Assembly (NCBI GenBank): GCA_965263205.1
Contig: CBDHHF010000005.1
Location: 62,001 to 126,000, forward strand
From: JBCCIM01 sp965263205
GTDB taxonomy: Bacteria; Bacteroidota; Rhodothermia; Rhodothermales; JAHQVL01
Length of the DNA stretch: 64,000 bases
Direction of reading: 5' to 3'
Positions 25,223 through 33,468 of this stretch are shown piece after piece. The position numbers and the translations under genes were made by a program. Numbering within the stretch: position 1 is the first letter of the stretch; the number at the start of each line of letters is the position of its first letter. The notes beneath the pieces were generated by a model, which did not search any database, was not told the origin of the DNA, and worked only from the letters and a program-made list of their open reading frames with translations.

Positions 25223-26708
25223 ACACTGGCTCCCCATCCTTTTCTTGTGCTGTCTGTGGGCGCTTCCTGCCAGCGGTCAATCCGGCGTCACCGTTGGCTC
25301 CAAGTCTTTTACCGAATCGGTTATTCTTGGGGAAATTGCCGCGCAGTTACTCAGCAATAATGACATCCCCACTGCCCATAAAGCACAGCTGGGCGGCACG
25401 GCGATCCTCTGGAACGGCCTCCAGGCCGGCGAAATCGACATCTATCCCGATTACACGGGTACCCTGATTCAAGATGTGCTCGCAAGAGAAAATATCCCTG
25501 ATTTTGAGGCACTAAAAGCTTCGCTGGCTTCCCGAGGTATCCAGATCACCAATCCGCTTGGGTTCAACAACACCTACGCCATTGGTATGCGCGCTGATCG
25601 GGCATCTGCGTTGGGCATCACGAAGATCTCTGATCTGGCAAATCACCCCGAGCTTTTGGGCGGCTTCTCCAACGAGTTTATGGATCGGGAAGATGGGTGG
25701 CCAGGGCTACAAGGTGCGTACACCCTGCCCCAGAAAAACGTCCGCGGTCTCGTTCACGATCTGGCATACCGCGCGCTCGCGTCTGGCGAGATCGACATGA
25801 TGGACCTGTATTCGACCGATGCCGAAATTGCCTACTATGGGCTCACGGTTTTGGAAGATGATCGACAGTTCTTCCCGGACTACCAGGCTGTGCTGCTCTA
25901 TCGCGACGACCTGGAAGCTCGTTTCCCCAGCGCCGAGGCCCATCTCAAGAAACTTGAACGCTTGATCGATGAAGCCGGCATGACGGCGCTCAACGCACGA
26001 TCAAAACTCGACAAAAACCCGGAAGCTGTTGTCGCAGCTGATTTCCTGAACGAGACCTTTTTTCAGGACAATCAGATCACGGTAGCGCAAGATTCCCGAT
26101 TGCAACGGATCTGGCAGTTTACCCGCGAACATTTGTACCTCGTGCTGCTTTCGCTTGGCGCCGCGATTCTCCTCTCGATCCCGCTGGGCATTGTTGCTGC
26201 GCGGTATGAGCAACTGGGGCGTATTATCCTTGGTGTTGTAGGCGTAATCTATACCATTCCGTCACTGGCCTTACTGGTGTTCATGATTCCGTTGTTGGGC
26301 ATTGGTGGTCCGCCGGCCATGGTGGCACTCTTCCTCTACAGCCTCCTCCCTATCGTGCGCAACACGCACGCCGGCTTAATAGACATCCCGCAATCTTTGC
26401 GCGAATCGGCTGATGCCCTCGGCCTCTCGCCGTCTACCAAACTGTTGCGCGTGGAATTACCCCTGGCTTCGCGTTCGATTTTGGCCGGCGTTAAAACCTC
26501 TGCCATCATCAACATTGGTACGGCCACATTGGGTGCGCTGATTGGCGCCGGCGGCTACGGACAACCTATCCTCACAGGCATCAGGCTCGACGATACATCC
26601 CTCATCCTCGAAGGAGCAATTCCAGCCGCGCTACTTGCGATCGTTGCGCAGGTGCTTTTTGATAGCCTCGAAAACGTCGTCATTCCCAAAGGGTTGCGCG
26701 TAGACTAG
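25215..26708 (+). CDS. ABC transporter substrate-binding protein fused to permease (OpuC/ProX-ProW type)
   Basis: About 497 residues from ATG 25215. A signal peptide (MHKHWLPILFLCCLWALPASG) is followed by a periplasmic binding domain of the OpuAC type (VTVGSKSFTESVILGEIAAQLL, GEIDIYPDYTGT). A five- to six-helix permease follows from about residue 290, with the EAA-like loop SLRESADALGLSPSTKLLRVELPLASRSILAG. Fusions of these two parts are known, but the order binding domain then permease is the less familiar arrangement compared with OpuABC/BusAB. It likely imports betaine-like osmolytes; carnitine or ergothioneine are alternatives. Confidence 0.88.
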   Translation: MHKHWLPILFLCCLWALPASGQSGVTVGSKSFTESVILGEIAAQLLSNNDIPTAHKAQLGGTAILWNGLQAGEIDIYPDYTGTLIQDVLARENIPDFEALKASLASRGIQITNPLGFNNTYAIGMRADRASALGITKISDLANHPELLGGFSNEFMDREDGWPGLQGAYTLPQKNVRGLVHDLAYRALASGEIDMMDLYSTDAEIAYYGLTVLEDDRQFFPDYQAVLLYRDDLEARFPSAEAHLKKLERLIDEAGMTALNARSKLDKNPEAVVAADFLNETFFQDNQITVAQDSRLQRIWQFTREHLYLVLLSLGAAILLSIPLGIVAARYEQLGRIILGVVGVIYTIPSLALLVFMIPLLGIGGPPAMVALFLYSLLPIVRNTHAGLIDIPQSLRESADALGLSPSTKLLRVELPLASRSILAGVKTSAIINIGTATLGALIGAGGYGQPILTGIRLDDTSLILEGAIPAALLAIVAQVLFDSLENVVIPKGLRVD

Positions 26709-26758
26709 GCAAACACATTGGATGTGTTTGCTGTTTAAGGTTACAGGTTGAAGGTTTT
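26709..26758 (+). terminator. Perfect hairpin plus conserved tail after the ABC transporter operon
   Basis: GCAAACACAT (26709-26718) pairs perfectly with ATGTGTTTGC (26722-26731) over a 3-nt loop, and the stem starts immediately after the stop codon. The tail TTAAGGTTACAGGTTGAAGG recurs after similar hairpins at 46296 and 61020. It lies between convergent genes and may terminate transcription, but it has no long T-run. Confidence 0.5.
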
Positions 26759-26771
26759 TGGGGCTACCGCA

Positions 26772-27702
26772 TTAATTACCAGTTAAGGCATATTGGGAGA
26801 AGAAGCGCCAGATTTCAACGGAGGCGTTGATGTCCTGGTTTGTGCCTGGTCCTTCGGCGCCTGGCCAGGTGTGGAAGCCGCCGGCTACCTGGTAGTGTTC
26901 AACCGCTGCATTTTCTGCGGTACATGGGTACGTGATATAGTCCACCGTGCTACCATCTGCGGTACTGGTATTGGCCAGATCAGATACTGTTTTCATGCTG
27001 CCATCACAACTGTTGAAGTCTACCCAATAGTCGAGTACGTCTTCGATGGAACGCGTCCACACGGCGCCGTTGTAGGGTACCACGTTGTCGTCTGTCCCAT
27101 GGATCTGCAAAACGGGCGTCGGGTGTTGCGGGGCACAGGCATTGTAGGTCTCAGGCGTCATTGAACCTGTTACGGAAGCAACAGCAGTGATACGGTTGCT
27201 TAGCTGACACGCCAGTAGAAAACTCATGTACCCACCATTCGACATACCCGTGGAATAGACGCGGCTTTCATCGACGTTGTAATCTTCAATCAGTTGGTCG
27301 AGTAAAGCGGACGTAAAGCCCTACATCGTCAACAGTGCTTGCCAATGTCCAGCCACCCACGTTCCAGTGGGTACTGCCATCCAGTAAAGTCCCCTGAGGG
27401 TGGACTACAATAAAGCCGGCGGTATCCGCAATCGGCCGAAAATCGCCGTAGCCCATTTGCTCCGTTGCATTGGATGTGTAGCCATGGAAATTGAATACCA
27501 CGGGCGCAGGGTCGTCACCGGTATAGCTATCGGGCACGTAGAGGATGTAGGTCCGGTCGCGGCCGTCGTGATTCAGGCCACGGGTGATGGTACCTTTTTG
27601 ATCCGCCACCTCTACCTCAGGTTCAGGTTGTTGGGTACTGTTGCTACTGTCGCAGCCGGCAACAAGCATGAGGGCAAGCAAAAGGAAGGATACAGGCTTC
27701 AT
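26772..27702 (-). pseudogene. PHB-depolymerase-family esterase, lipoprotein, one frameshift
   Basis: The gene starts at ATG 27702 (MKPVSFLLLALMLVAGCDSS, a clear lipobox) and reads VVFNFHGYTSNATEQMGYGDF and HPQGTLLDGSTHWN, then loses frame after VDDVG. Removing one base near 27318 joins this to FTSALLDQLIEDYNV...GMSNGGYMSF (nucleophile Ser), HGTDDNVV (acid) and GGFHTWPG (His), ending at 26772. All catalytic residues of a polyhydroxybutyrate-depolymerase/feruloyl-esterase-like hydrolase are therefore kept. The single extra base could be an assembly error, so a working gene of about 310 residues is likely. Its substrate is unknown. Confidence 0.8.
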
Positions 27703-27783
27703 GGATTTAGCAAGTACTGTTAATGGGTGTACGTCAGGTACGGAATCATTTGGACAGAGATCCTTCGCGTTGCTCTGGATGAC

Positions 27784-28260
27784 GGGATAAATGCAGATCA
27801 ACATTCCGCAATCAACACTCCACATTCAACAATCAGCCAATCTGAGATCCTTCGCATGGCTCAGGATGACATTTGCCAGGAATGGCGGCATCCTGGATAC
27901 ATTCGGCATTCGACAATCGACATTCGGCATTCCAAAGGGATAAATGCAGATCAACATTCCGCAATCAACACTCCACATTCAACAATCAGCCAATCTGAGA
28001 TCCTTCGCATGGCTCAGGATGACATTTGCCAGGAATGGCGGCATCCTGGATACATTCGGCATTCGACAATCGACATTCCAAATGGCATTCCAAAGGGATA
28101 AATGCAGATCAACATTCCGCAATCAACACTCCACATTCAACAATCAGCCAAGCTGAGATCCTTCGCATGGCTCAGGATGACATTTGCGAGGAATATTGCT
28201 AGTCCTAACACATTCGGCATTCGACAATCGACATTCGGCATTCCAAATGGCATTCCAATA
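27784..28260. repeat. Three-copy tandem repeat of about 155 bp
   Basis: Copies begin with GGGATAAATGCAGATCAAC at 27784, 27937 and 28095, so periods are 153 and 158 bp. The third copy diverges after about 28190. Each contains an ATCCTTCG...CTCAGGATGACA hairpin and several ATTCGGCATTCGACAATCG-type short repeats. Short ORFs in it are repeat translations and not genes. It lies between the esterase start and the M32 peptidase start. Confidence 0.85.
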
Positions 28261-28327
28261 GAACTCCATTGCCGGCCTCAAGGTATACCAATTCCTTTCA
28301 TTGAAGCAACATAGAATCGTGAGCCCT

Positions 28328-29832
28328 ATGGATAAAGCAGTTGATGCCCTCAAGTCACATCTCGGCCAGGTAAAAGACCTCGAAAACGCGGCCAACCTCC
28401 TTGAGTGGGATCAGGAGACATACATGCCGGCTGGCGCTGCTGGCGCGCGGGCACAGCAGATTGCCACACTTCGCAAACTCGCTCATGAACTGTTTACGCG
28501 AGATGAAACGGGGACACTGCTCGAAAAGGCGCGTGCCGCATTACAAAACACAGATCCGCGCAGCAATGATGCAGCCCTCGTTCGCGTTGCACAAAAGGAC
28601 TTTGATCGCGCTCAGAAACTGCCAACAGAGCTTGTCGCGGCTTTAGCCGGCGCAGTCTCGCGCGGCAAACAGGCATGGAAAACAGCCCGCGAAAACAACC
28701 ATTTCCCAACCTTTGCACCACATTTACAGACGCTGGTCGACTTGAATATCCAGAAAGCAGAAGCTTATGGGTATGATGAGCACATGTACGATGCCATGCT
28801 TGATCAATACGAACCCGGCATGAAAACCAGCGAAGTAGCAAGCGTCTTTGCCGACCTGCGCGAAAAGCTCGTCCCGATTGTCCAGCGCATCCAGCAAGCC
28901 TCACAGCCGGCTGATGACTTCCTGCACCTTACCTACGATCATCAAGAAGCAGTGGGACTTCGGGCTGGATGTGATCCGCGATTTTGGCTATAGTTTTGAT
29001 CGTGGCCGGCAGGATCTATCCGCTCACCCGTTTACCACTTCGTTCTCTATTACTGATGTCCGCCTGACAACACGCGTCAACGAACAGTTCTTCCCAACCG
29101 CGCTATTTGGTACCCTGCACGAAGCAGGTCATGGATTGTATGAGCAAGGTGTTGATATCGCGCTCGATCGCACACCACTTGCTGAAGGGACTTCGTTGGG
29201 GATGCACGAGTCTCAATCGCGTTTGTGGGAAAACCTGGTGGGACGGAGCCGGCCATTCTGGGAGCATTACTACCCCAAACTAAAGGCTATTTTTCCAGAC
29301 CAGCTGGCAGCCGTTTCACTGGATCAGTTTTATCCCGCCCTCAACAAAGTTGACCCATCGTTAATCCGGGTAGAAGCAGATGAAGTGACCTACAACCTCC
29401 ACATCATGCTCCGCTTTGAAATTGAGCACGCACTTGTTGCCGGCGATGTGTCTGTAGATGATTTGCCCGATGTATGGCGCCAGAAAATGCAGGACTATCT
29501 GGGCGTGGTACCCGATACGGATGCGGATGGGGTGTTGCAGGATATCCACTGGTCGCTTGGTGTACTTGGGCTATTTCCCAACGTATGCGCTTGGCAATCT
29601 GATGTCGACGCAATTGTTTGACAAAGCCCGGCAGGACCTGGGTGATTTGGATGGACAGATGAGACGTGCTGAGTTTGGCCCTTTGCTACATTGGTTGCAG
29701 ACGAACATCCATCAACACGGTAGAAAGTTGACGGCCGGCGAAATTCTGGAGCAGGTCACAGGTAAACGATTGGATAGCACGAGTTGGCTTACGTACGTAG
29801 AGAAGAAATACGGGGAGATTTACGGTTGGTAG
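28328..29832 (+). pseudogene. Carboxypeptidase Taq (M32) family metallopeptidase, two frameshifts
   Basis: The reading starts at ATG 28328 (MDKAVDALKSHLGQV...LLEWDQETYMP). It changes frame near 28946 and again near 29571, and ends at 29832 (TYVEKKYGEIYGW). Dropping one base at each site gives a continuous protein of about 500 residues, the normal M32 length. Visible family features are the zinc-binding HEAGH in GTLHEAGHGLYEQG, GMHESQSRLWEN, HPFTTSFSITDVRLTTR and YFPTYALGN. M32 enzymes remove C-terminal residues in the cytoplasm. Both shifts are single extra bases, so the gene is probably intact in the organism. Confidence 0.85.
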
Positions 29833-30254
29833 TGCCTCCCCTACGTCACCACCGCATTTGATCCAGGGACACAGATGCCCTGATGCAGGGAAGCGGCTTG
29901 GCGTGTGTTGTGCTCACCCAGATCCTTCGGCTTCGCTCAGGATGACATCGGTGAGGGGCGGAGCTATTCTTCCAGAGATCCTGCACATGGCTCTGGACGA
30001 TATGGGTAAAGCAGGTCCAAGTCTTCCAGAGATCCTTCGATATTCGAAATTCTACGGGCGTATTCAGTATTCTAACACCCCCGAAGAGATCCTTCGCTTG
30101 GCTCAGGATGACATTTGCAAGGAATGGTGGTATCCTGGATACACTCGACAATCGGCATTCAACCTTAAAAAAATCGCCACCCCTTTCTACCTACTTTAAG
30201 GGGCTAGCTCGCGGGCAGAAGGAGGTGGCTGGTAAAAATTGGTTATTTCGTGCG
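29833..30254. repeat. Intergenic region with REP-like hairpin repeats
   Basis: Several copies of the GATCCTTCG...GCTCAGGATGACA element occur near 29922-29947, 29978-30000, 30030 and 30090-30115, the middle ones degenerate. A degenerate ATTCG-type string follows. Open frames here are repeat artefacts. No RNA gene seen. Confidence 0.6.
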
Positions 30255-30683
30255 TCAGCTCAGCGGCAATTCGAACTGGTTGAGGTCAACTTTCTCGAAA
30301 CCTTCTTTAGGGCTACGTACCAACAGGCGTTCACGAAGGAAAATGCCCATGATGCGCTGCGTATTTTCTACGCTGAAACCAAGATCCGATGCCATTTTAA
30401 AAAACTCTACCTGCTCAAAAGCGTGTGGCAGGATATGGAAAAACTTGCGTGCGGTTTCAGGAATCGACCGCGGCACCGAACGTCCTTCGTCCCCTGAAGC
30501 GATTTCCATTTCATTGTATAAACGTAAGCGCGTTACCTCGCCACGTAACACCATGTTTTCGCGGCGCAAATGTTCGTTCTCTGCGCGGAGGCGCTGTAAT
30601 TCGAGGAGGAGCTGACGCGGACGGAGTTTGGATGCTTTGCTCCTGATGGCGGTACCGCTCTTTTCGATCATTTTCGTGATCAT
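30255..30683 (-). CDS. Uncharacterised coiled-coil / helix-rich protein
   Basis: 142 residues. A basic N-terminus (MIEKSGTAIRSKASKLRPRQ) leads into a coiled coil with leucine heptads, about residues 23-58 (LLLELQRLRAENEHLRREN...LRGEVTRLRLYNE). After a short linker comes a compact C-terminal part (FFHILPHAFEQVEFFKMASDLGFSVENTQRIMGIFLRERLLVR) that could be a small winged-helix-like domain. I do not recognise the family. The layout would suit a DNA-binding dimer. Upstream lies the DnaA-box-like region at 30756-30978; the gene runs away from it. Confidence 0.6.
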   Translation of the reverse strand: MITKMIEKSGTAIRSKASKLRPRQLLLELQRLRAENEHLRRENMVLRGEVTRLRLYNEMEIASGDEGRSVPRSIPETARKFFHILPHAFEQVEFFKMASDLGFSVENTQRIMGIFLRERLLVRSPKEGFEKVDLNQFELPLS

Positions 30684-30755
30684 CGCAGTCTCTGTTTAAT
30701 AGACCTAGTTTGATGTGCCCAGAAACGGGCGGGATAAGATCAAACAAAAAGAATT

Positions 30756-30782
30756 GTGTCACAAAGAATTGGTTAGTGACAC
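30756..30782. promoter_or_regulatory. Inverted repeat GTGTCAC-N13-GTGACAC
   Basis: A perfect 7-bp inverted repeat (30756-30762 and 30776-30782) lies about 75 bp upstream of the start of the uncharacterised gene at 30683. The arms resemble a dimeric regulator site. No matching second copy was noticed in the window. Confidence 0.4.
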
Positions 30783-30821
30783 GCGCAAGGTAGGTATTTT
30801 ATCTCCTCCCTTGGGGGTTAT

Positions 30822-30882
30822 TTATCCACTTTTTTTCCCATACTCATCCACATTGGCCGGCCTTGTGCACAAGTTATCCACA
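30822..30882 (+). promoter_or_regulatory. Cluster of three DnaA-box-like 9-mers
   Basis: TTATCCACT (30822-30830), TCATCCACA (30844-30852) and the exact consensus TTATCCACA (30874-30882) sit in the same orientation within 61 bp, in an A+T-rich 320-bp gap. The palindrome TTGTGCACAA (30863-30872) lies between the last two. It could be a DnaA-regulated control region or part of a replication origin. No dnaA, dnaN, parA or gidA gene is nearby, so an origin call is weak. Confidence 0.4.
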
Positions 30883-30950
30883 CTATTCACCTACAGGCAA
30901 TTTGCCTACATGAGATTTTATTTCTCGTAAGTCAATATTTTAAAGGACTT

Positions 30951-30978
30951 AGGCCACCTCTCGGTGACCTGTTTTTTT
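30951..30978 (+). terminator. Rho-independent terminator, plus strand, with no upstream gene
   Basis: AGGCCACC (30951-30958) pairs with GGTGACCT (30963-30970) with one mismatch over a TCTC loop, followed by G and seven T. It points rightward, but no plus-strand gene precedes it back to 29832. This leaves room for an untranslated RNA from the 30684-30950 region. Confidence 0.55.
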
Positions 30979-31003
30979 GCCTATTTTCGATGCCGATTTA
31001 CGC

Positions 31004-32512
31004 TTAATTCGTGCTTATGCCGTCAGCAAACAGCATTTCAGCGCTCGTTGGCAGCATAAATTTGAATGTTGTCCCCTGATTCAGGGCACTTTGCACAGAC
31101 AGGGTGCTGCCATGCAGTTCAAAAATGCGTTTAGCAATCGCCAATCCGAGGCCGGCACCACCGCCGCCGCTCGGTGTGCGGCTTTTTTCAACGCGGTAGA
31201 ACCGGTCAAAAATGCGTGCAACGTCTTCTTCCGGAATTCCCTGTCCAGTGTCTTTCACAGCGACACTGACATACGATGTCTCGCCATTCGTCGGCATTAT
31301 GCTTACCAGACCGCCTTCAGGGGTGTGCCGGATCGCGTTATCAATCAGGTTTGATATAGCACGTTCTACGAGCGCGATATCCGCATACACCATCGGAAAC
31401 GGTCCCATGCCCAGTTCCGCCTGCAGGGTGATGCCATTTTTCTCAGCAAGCGGCTTGAATTGCATGACAACATCTTGTACCAGTTCAGCAATCGAGAAAC
31501 GCTCAAAATGAGGTTCGATCTGCTTTGCATCAAGTTTCGAAAGCTCAAACAACGCTCCTACAAGCGCATTGAGCCGCTTGGTATTCTTTAAACCGACCGT
31601 GAGATAGCGCCGGCGCTCTTCAGCACTCAAGTCTTCCTGCTTCATCAGGATGGTCTCAAGATACCCCTGAATGGAGGCAAGCGGGCTACGCAGATCGTGC
31701 GATATGTTAGCAATCAGCTCGCGACGAAGTTTGTCGGCATTCTTGAGCTTCTCCATGTCGCTCACGATGGTATCTGCCATCTGATTAAACGACGTACCAA
31801 GCTGCCCCAGCTCATCTTTTGACCGGGTTTCGATGCGTTGCTCCAGGTCGCCATCCTCAAACGCTTTTACGACAGCTTTCATGCTGCGTACGCGGTTCGC
31901 GATAAAACCAAACAGTACCATACCAAGCATCAGGGTAAACAGAACGCTCAGCCCCACGCCAATCGATGCAGTGCGTACGATGTAGCTGTCCTGAATCATG
32001 GCTGCAACCGATTCGTACCGCTGCCCACCAAGAATGATGTACAGGTAACATCCTGTCTCCCCCATGATCTCAATAGGCGCCACACTAAAGGGGCGCATTT
32101 TACCAGCTTCGAGGGGGTCCTGACCCATAATTGGTAGCTCTGCGCCGGCCAGATACGCATCCAGCGGTGCTGTATCTACAAATTGGGTAACAGCTTCCTG
32201 CCCATCGTGCCCATAATAGGCTTTGATCATGCCGTCGCCACCCAGGAGGTAAATTTCGATCCGACGATTCAATCCCATGAAGTTCATGATCTCTTTCTGG
32301 ATCATCTCATCATCGATTTTCTCGACTACCCATTCCTGAAACTCGACAGACATATCTGCGGCAAGCGTCTTATTGAGCTTCTGGTCGGTTTCAAGCTCAA
32401 TGTCCTGTGCCGCACGGATGCTCAACCAGGATACAGATACCGCTAATACCAGGACAGATACCAGGAAAATGGCAAAAATCTTGGCGTAAAATGATTTAAA
32501 GATGGATATCAT
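31004..32512 (-). CDS. Sensor histidine kinase
   Basis: 502 residues. An N-terminal membrane helix, a roughly 150-residue sensor region, a second helix (ASIGVGLSVLFTLMLGMVLFGFI) and a HAMP domain lead into HisKA with the phospho-acceptor His272 in ANISHDLRSPLASI. The HATPase domain follows with N-box NLIDNAIRHTPEGG, DTGQGIPEED and GGGGAGLGLAIAKRI. The start overlaps the upstream response-regulator stop by 4 bp (ATGA), so the pair is coupled. The signal is unknown; there is no resolving neighbour. Confidence 0.93.
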   Translation of the reverse strand: MISIFKSFYAKIFAIFLVSVLVLAVSVSWLSIRAAQDIELETDQKLNKTLAADMSVEFQEWVVEKIDDEMIQKEIMNFMGLNRRIEIYLLGGDGMIKAYYGHDGQEAVTQFVDTAPLDAYLAGAELPIMGQDPLEAGKMRPFSVAPIEIMGETGCYLYIILGGQRYESVAAMIQDSYIVRTASIGVGLSVLFTLMLGMVLFGFIANRVRSMKAVVKAFEDGDLEQRIETRSKDELGQLGTSFNQMADTIVSDMEKLKNADKLRRELIANISHDLRSPLASIQGYLETILMKQEDLSAEERRRYLTVGLKNTKRLNALVGALFELSKLDAKQIEPHFERFSIAELVQDVVMQFKPLAEKNGITLQAELGMGPFPMVYADIALVERAISNLIDNAIRHTPEGGLVSIMPTNGETSYVSVAVKDTGQGIPEEDVARIFDRFYRVEKSRTPSGGGGAGLGLAIAKRIFELHGSTLSVQSALNQGTTFKFMLPTSAEMLFADGISTN

Positions 32513-33243
32513 GTTAGTAATTCCTCCGGTTCAGCAAAGCGGTAGCCATGCCCCCAAACGGTTTTGATGTAGCGTGGTGTGGCTGGATCGGTTTCAATTT
32601 TATTGCGCAAACGGTTAATATGGGAGTTCACCGTGTGGCTGTATCCGCTGTACTGGTATCCCCAAACGAGGTCGAGCAACTCCTGCCGGCTGTATGCGCG
32701 ACCCGGGTTTTCAGCAAATAGAACAAGCAGATCAAATTCTTTAGCGGTCAATTCCAACATTTGACCGCGAAGCAATACTTTCCTTTTTTCAAGATTTACA
32801 ACCAGATCGCCATATTCCAGCATTTTCCGGTCGTCGACCTTTTTCTCCGTCTGCACCACTTCGATGCGCCGGAAAATGGCTTTTACCCTTGCAATCAATT
32901 CCCGAATGCTGAACGGCTTGGTCATGTAGTCGTCAGCACCAAGCTCGAGCCCAAGCACTTTGTCGAGCTCCTCAGCCTTCGATGTAAGCATGAGAATAGG
33001 GAGCGACCTATTTTCATTGCGTACCCGCTTACATACCTCGAAGCCGTCGAGTACCGGTAACATGATATCGAGGATAATCAGCGAGAATTCGCCACTTAAA
33101 GCCCTGCTGAGGCCAGTTTGCCCATCTATAGCTACTTCAACGTTGTAGCCCAAATCAGAAAGATGAATTTGCAACAACTTTGCGAGGTCGGGGTCGTCTT
33201 CAACGATAAGTATAGAAGACGCCTCAGGATAAGACGTGCCCAT
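32509..33243 (-). CDS. OmpR/PhoB-family response regulator
   Basis: About 244 residues from ATG 33243 (an upstream ATG at 33285 would add 14). The receiver domain SSILIVEDDPDLAKLL carries the phospho-acceptor Asp59 in LIILDIMLP and the conserved Lys in DDYMTKPFSI. The C-terminal winged helix has ELTAKEFDLLVLFAENPGRAYSRQELLDLVWGYQY and HINRLRNKIE ... IKTVWGHGYRF. It is co-transcribed with the kinase at 31004-32512 and should be its partner. Confidence 0.93.
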   Translation of the reverse strand: MGTSYPEASSILIVEDDPDLAKLLQIHLSDLGYNVEVAIDGQTGLSRALSGEFSLIILDIMLPVLDGFEVCKRVRNENRSLPILMLTSKAEELDKVLGLELGADDYMTKPFSIRELIARVKAIFRRIEVVQTEKKVDDRKMLEYGDLVVNLEKRKVLLRGQMLELTAKEFDLLVLFAENPGRAYSRQELLDLVWGYQYSGYSHTVNSHINRLRNKIETDPATPRYIKTVWGHGYRFAEPEELLT

Positions 33244-33468
33244 GTATTGTATGTTTAGATCGAATATTTCTGAATCGAACTGCATTCGGACGTACTATAG
33301 CTTCAGTGCAAGTTTCTTTTTGCCTGTTACATCGTGTCCGTTCGGTACTGAAGTACAAAAACAACTACGCGTGAGTTAGCAATCTGAAACCAATTCAGGG
33401 TCGGTATAGAATAAAAAGCTTTCTCAAGCCGGCTTCATCACAAAATAATAACAAAAAACAAAGAGAAG

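Noticed and set aside
27784..28260. Overlapping ORFs of 70-124 residues in the tandem repeat
   Set aside because: They are near-identical translations of repeat units without start signals or family features.
30822..30882. Calling the chromosomal origin oriC outright
   Set aside because: Only three boxes, two of them imperfect, no replication genes nearby, and no skew information from a 64 kb window; kept as a candidate only.
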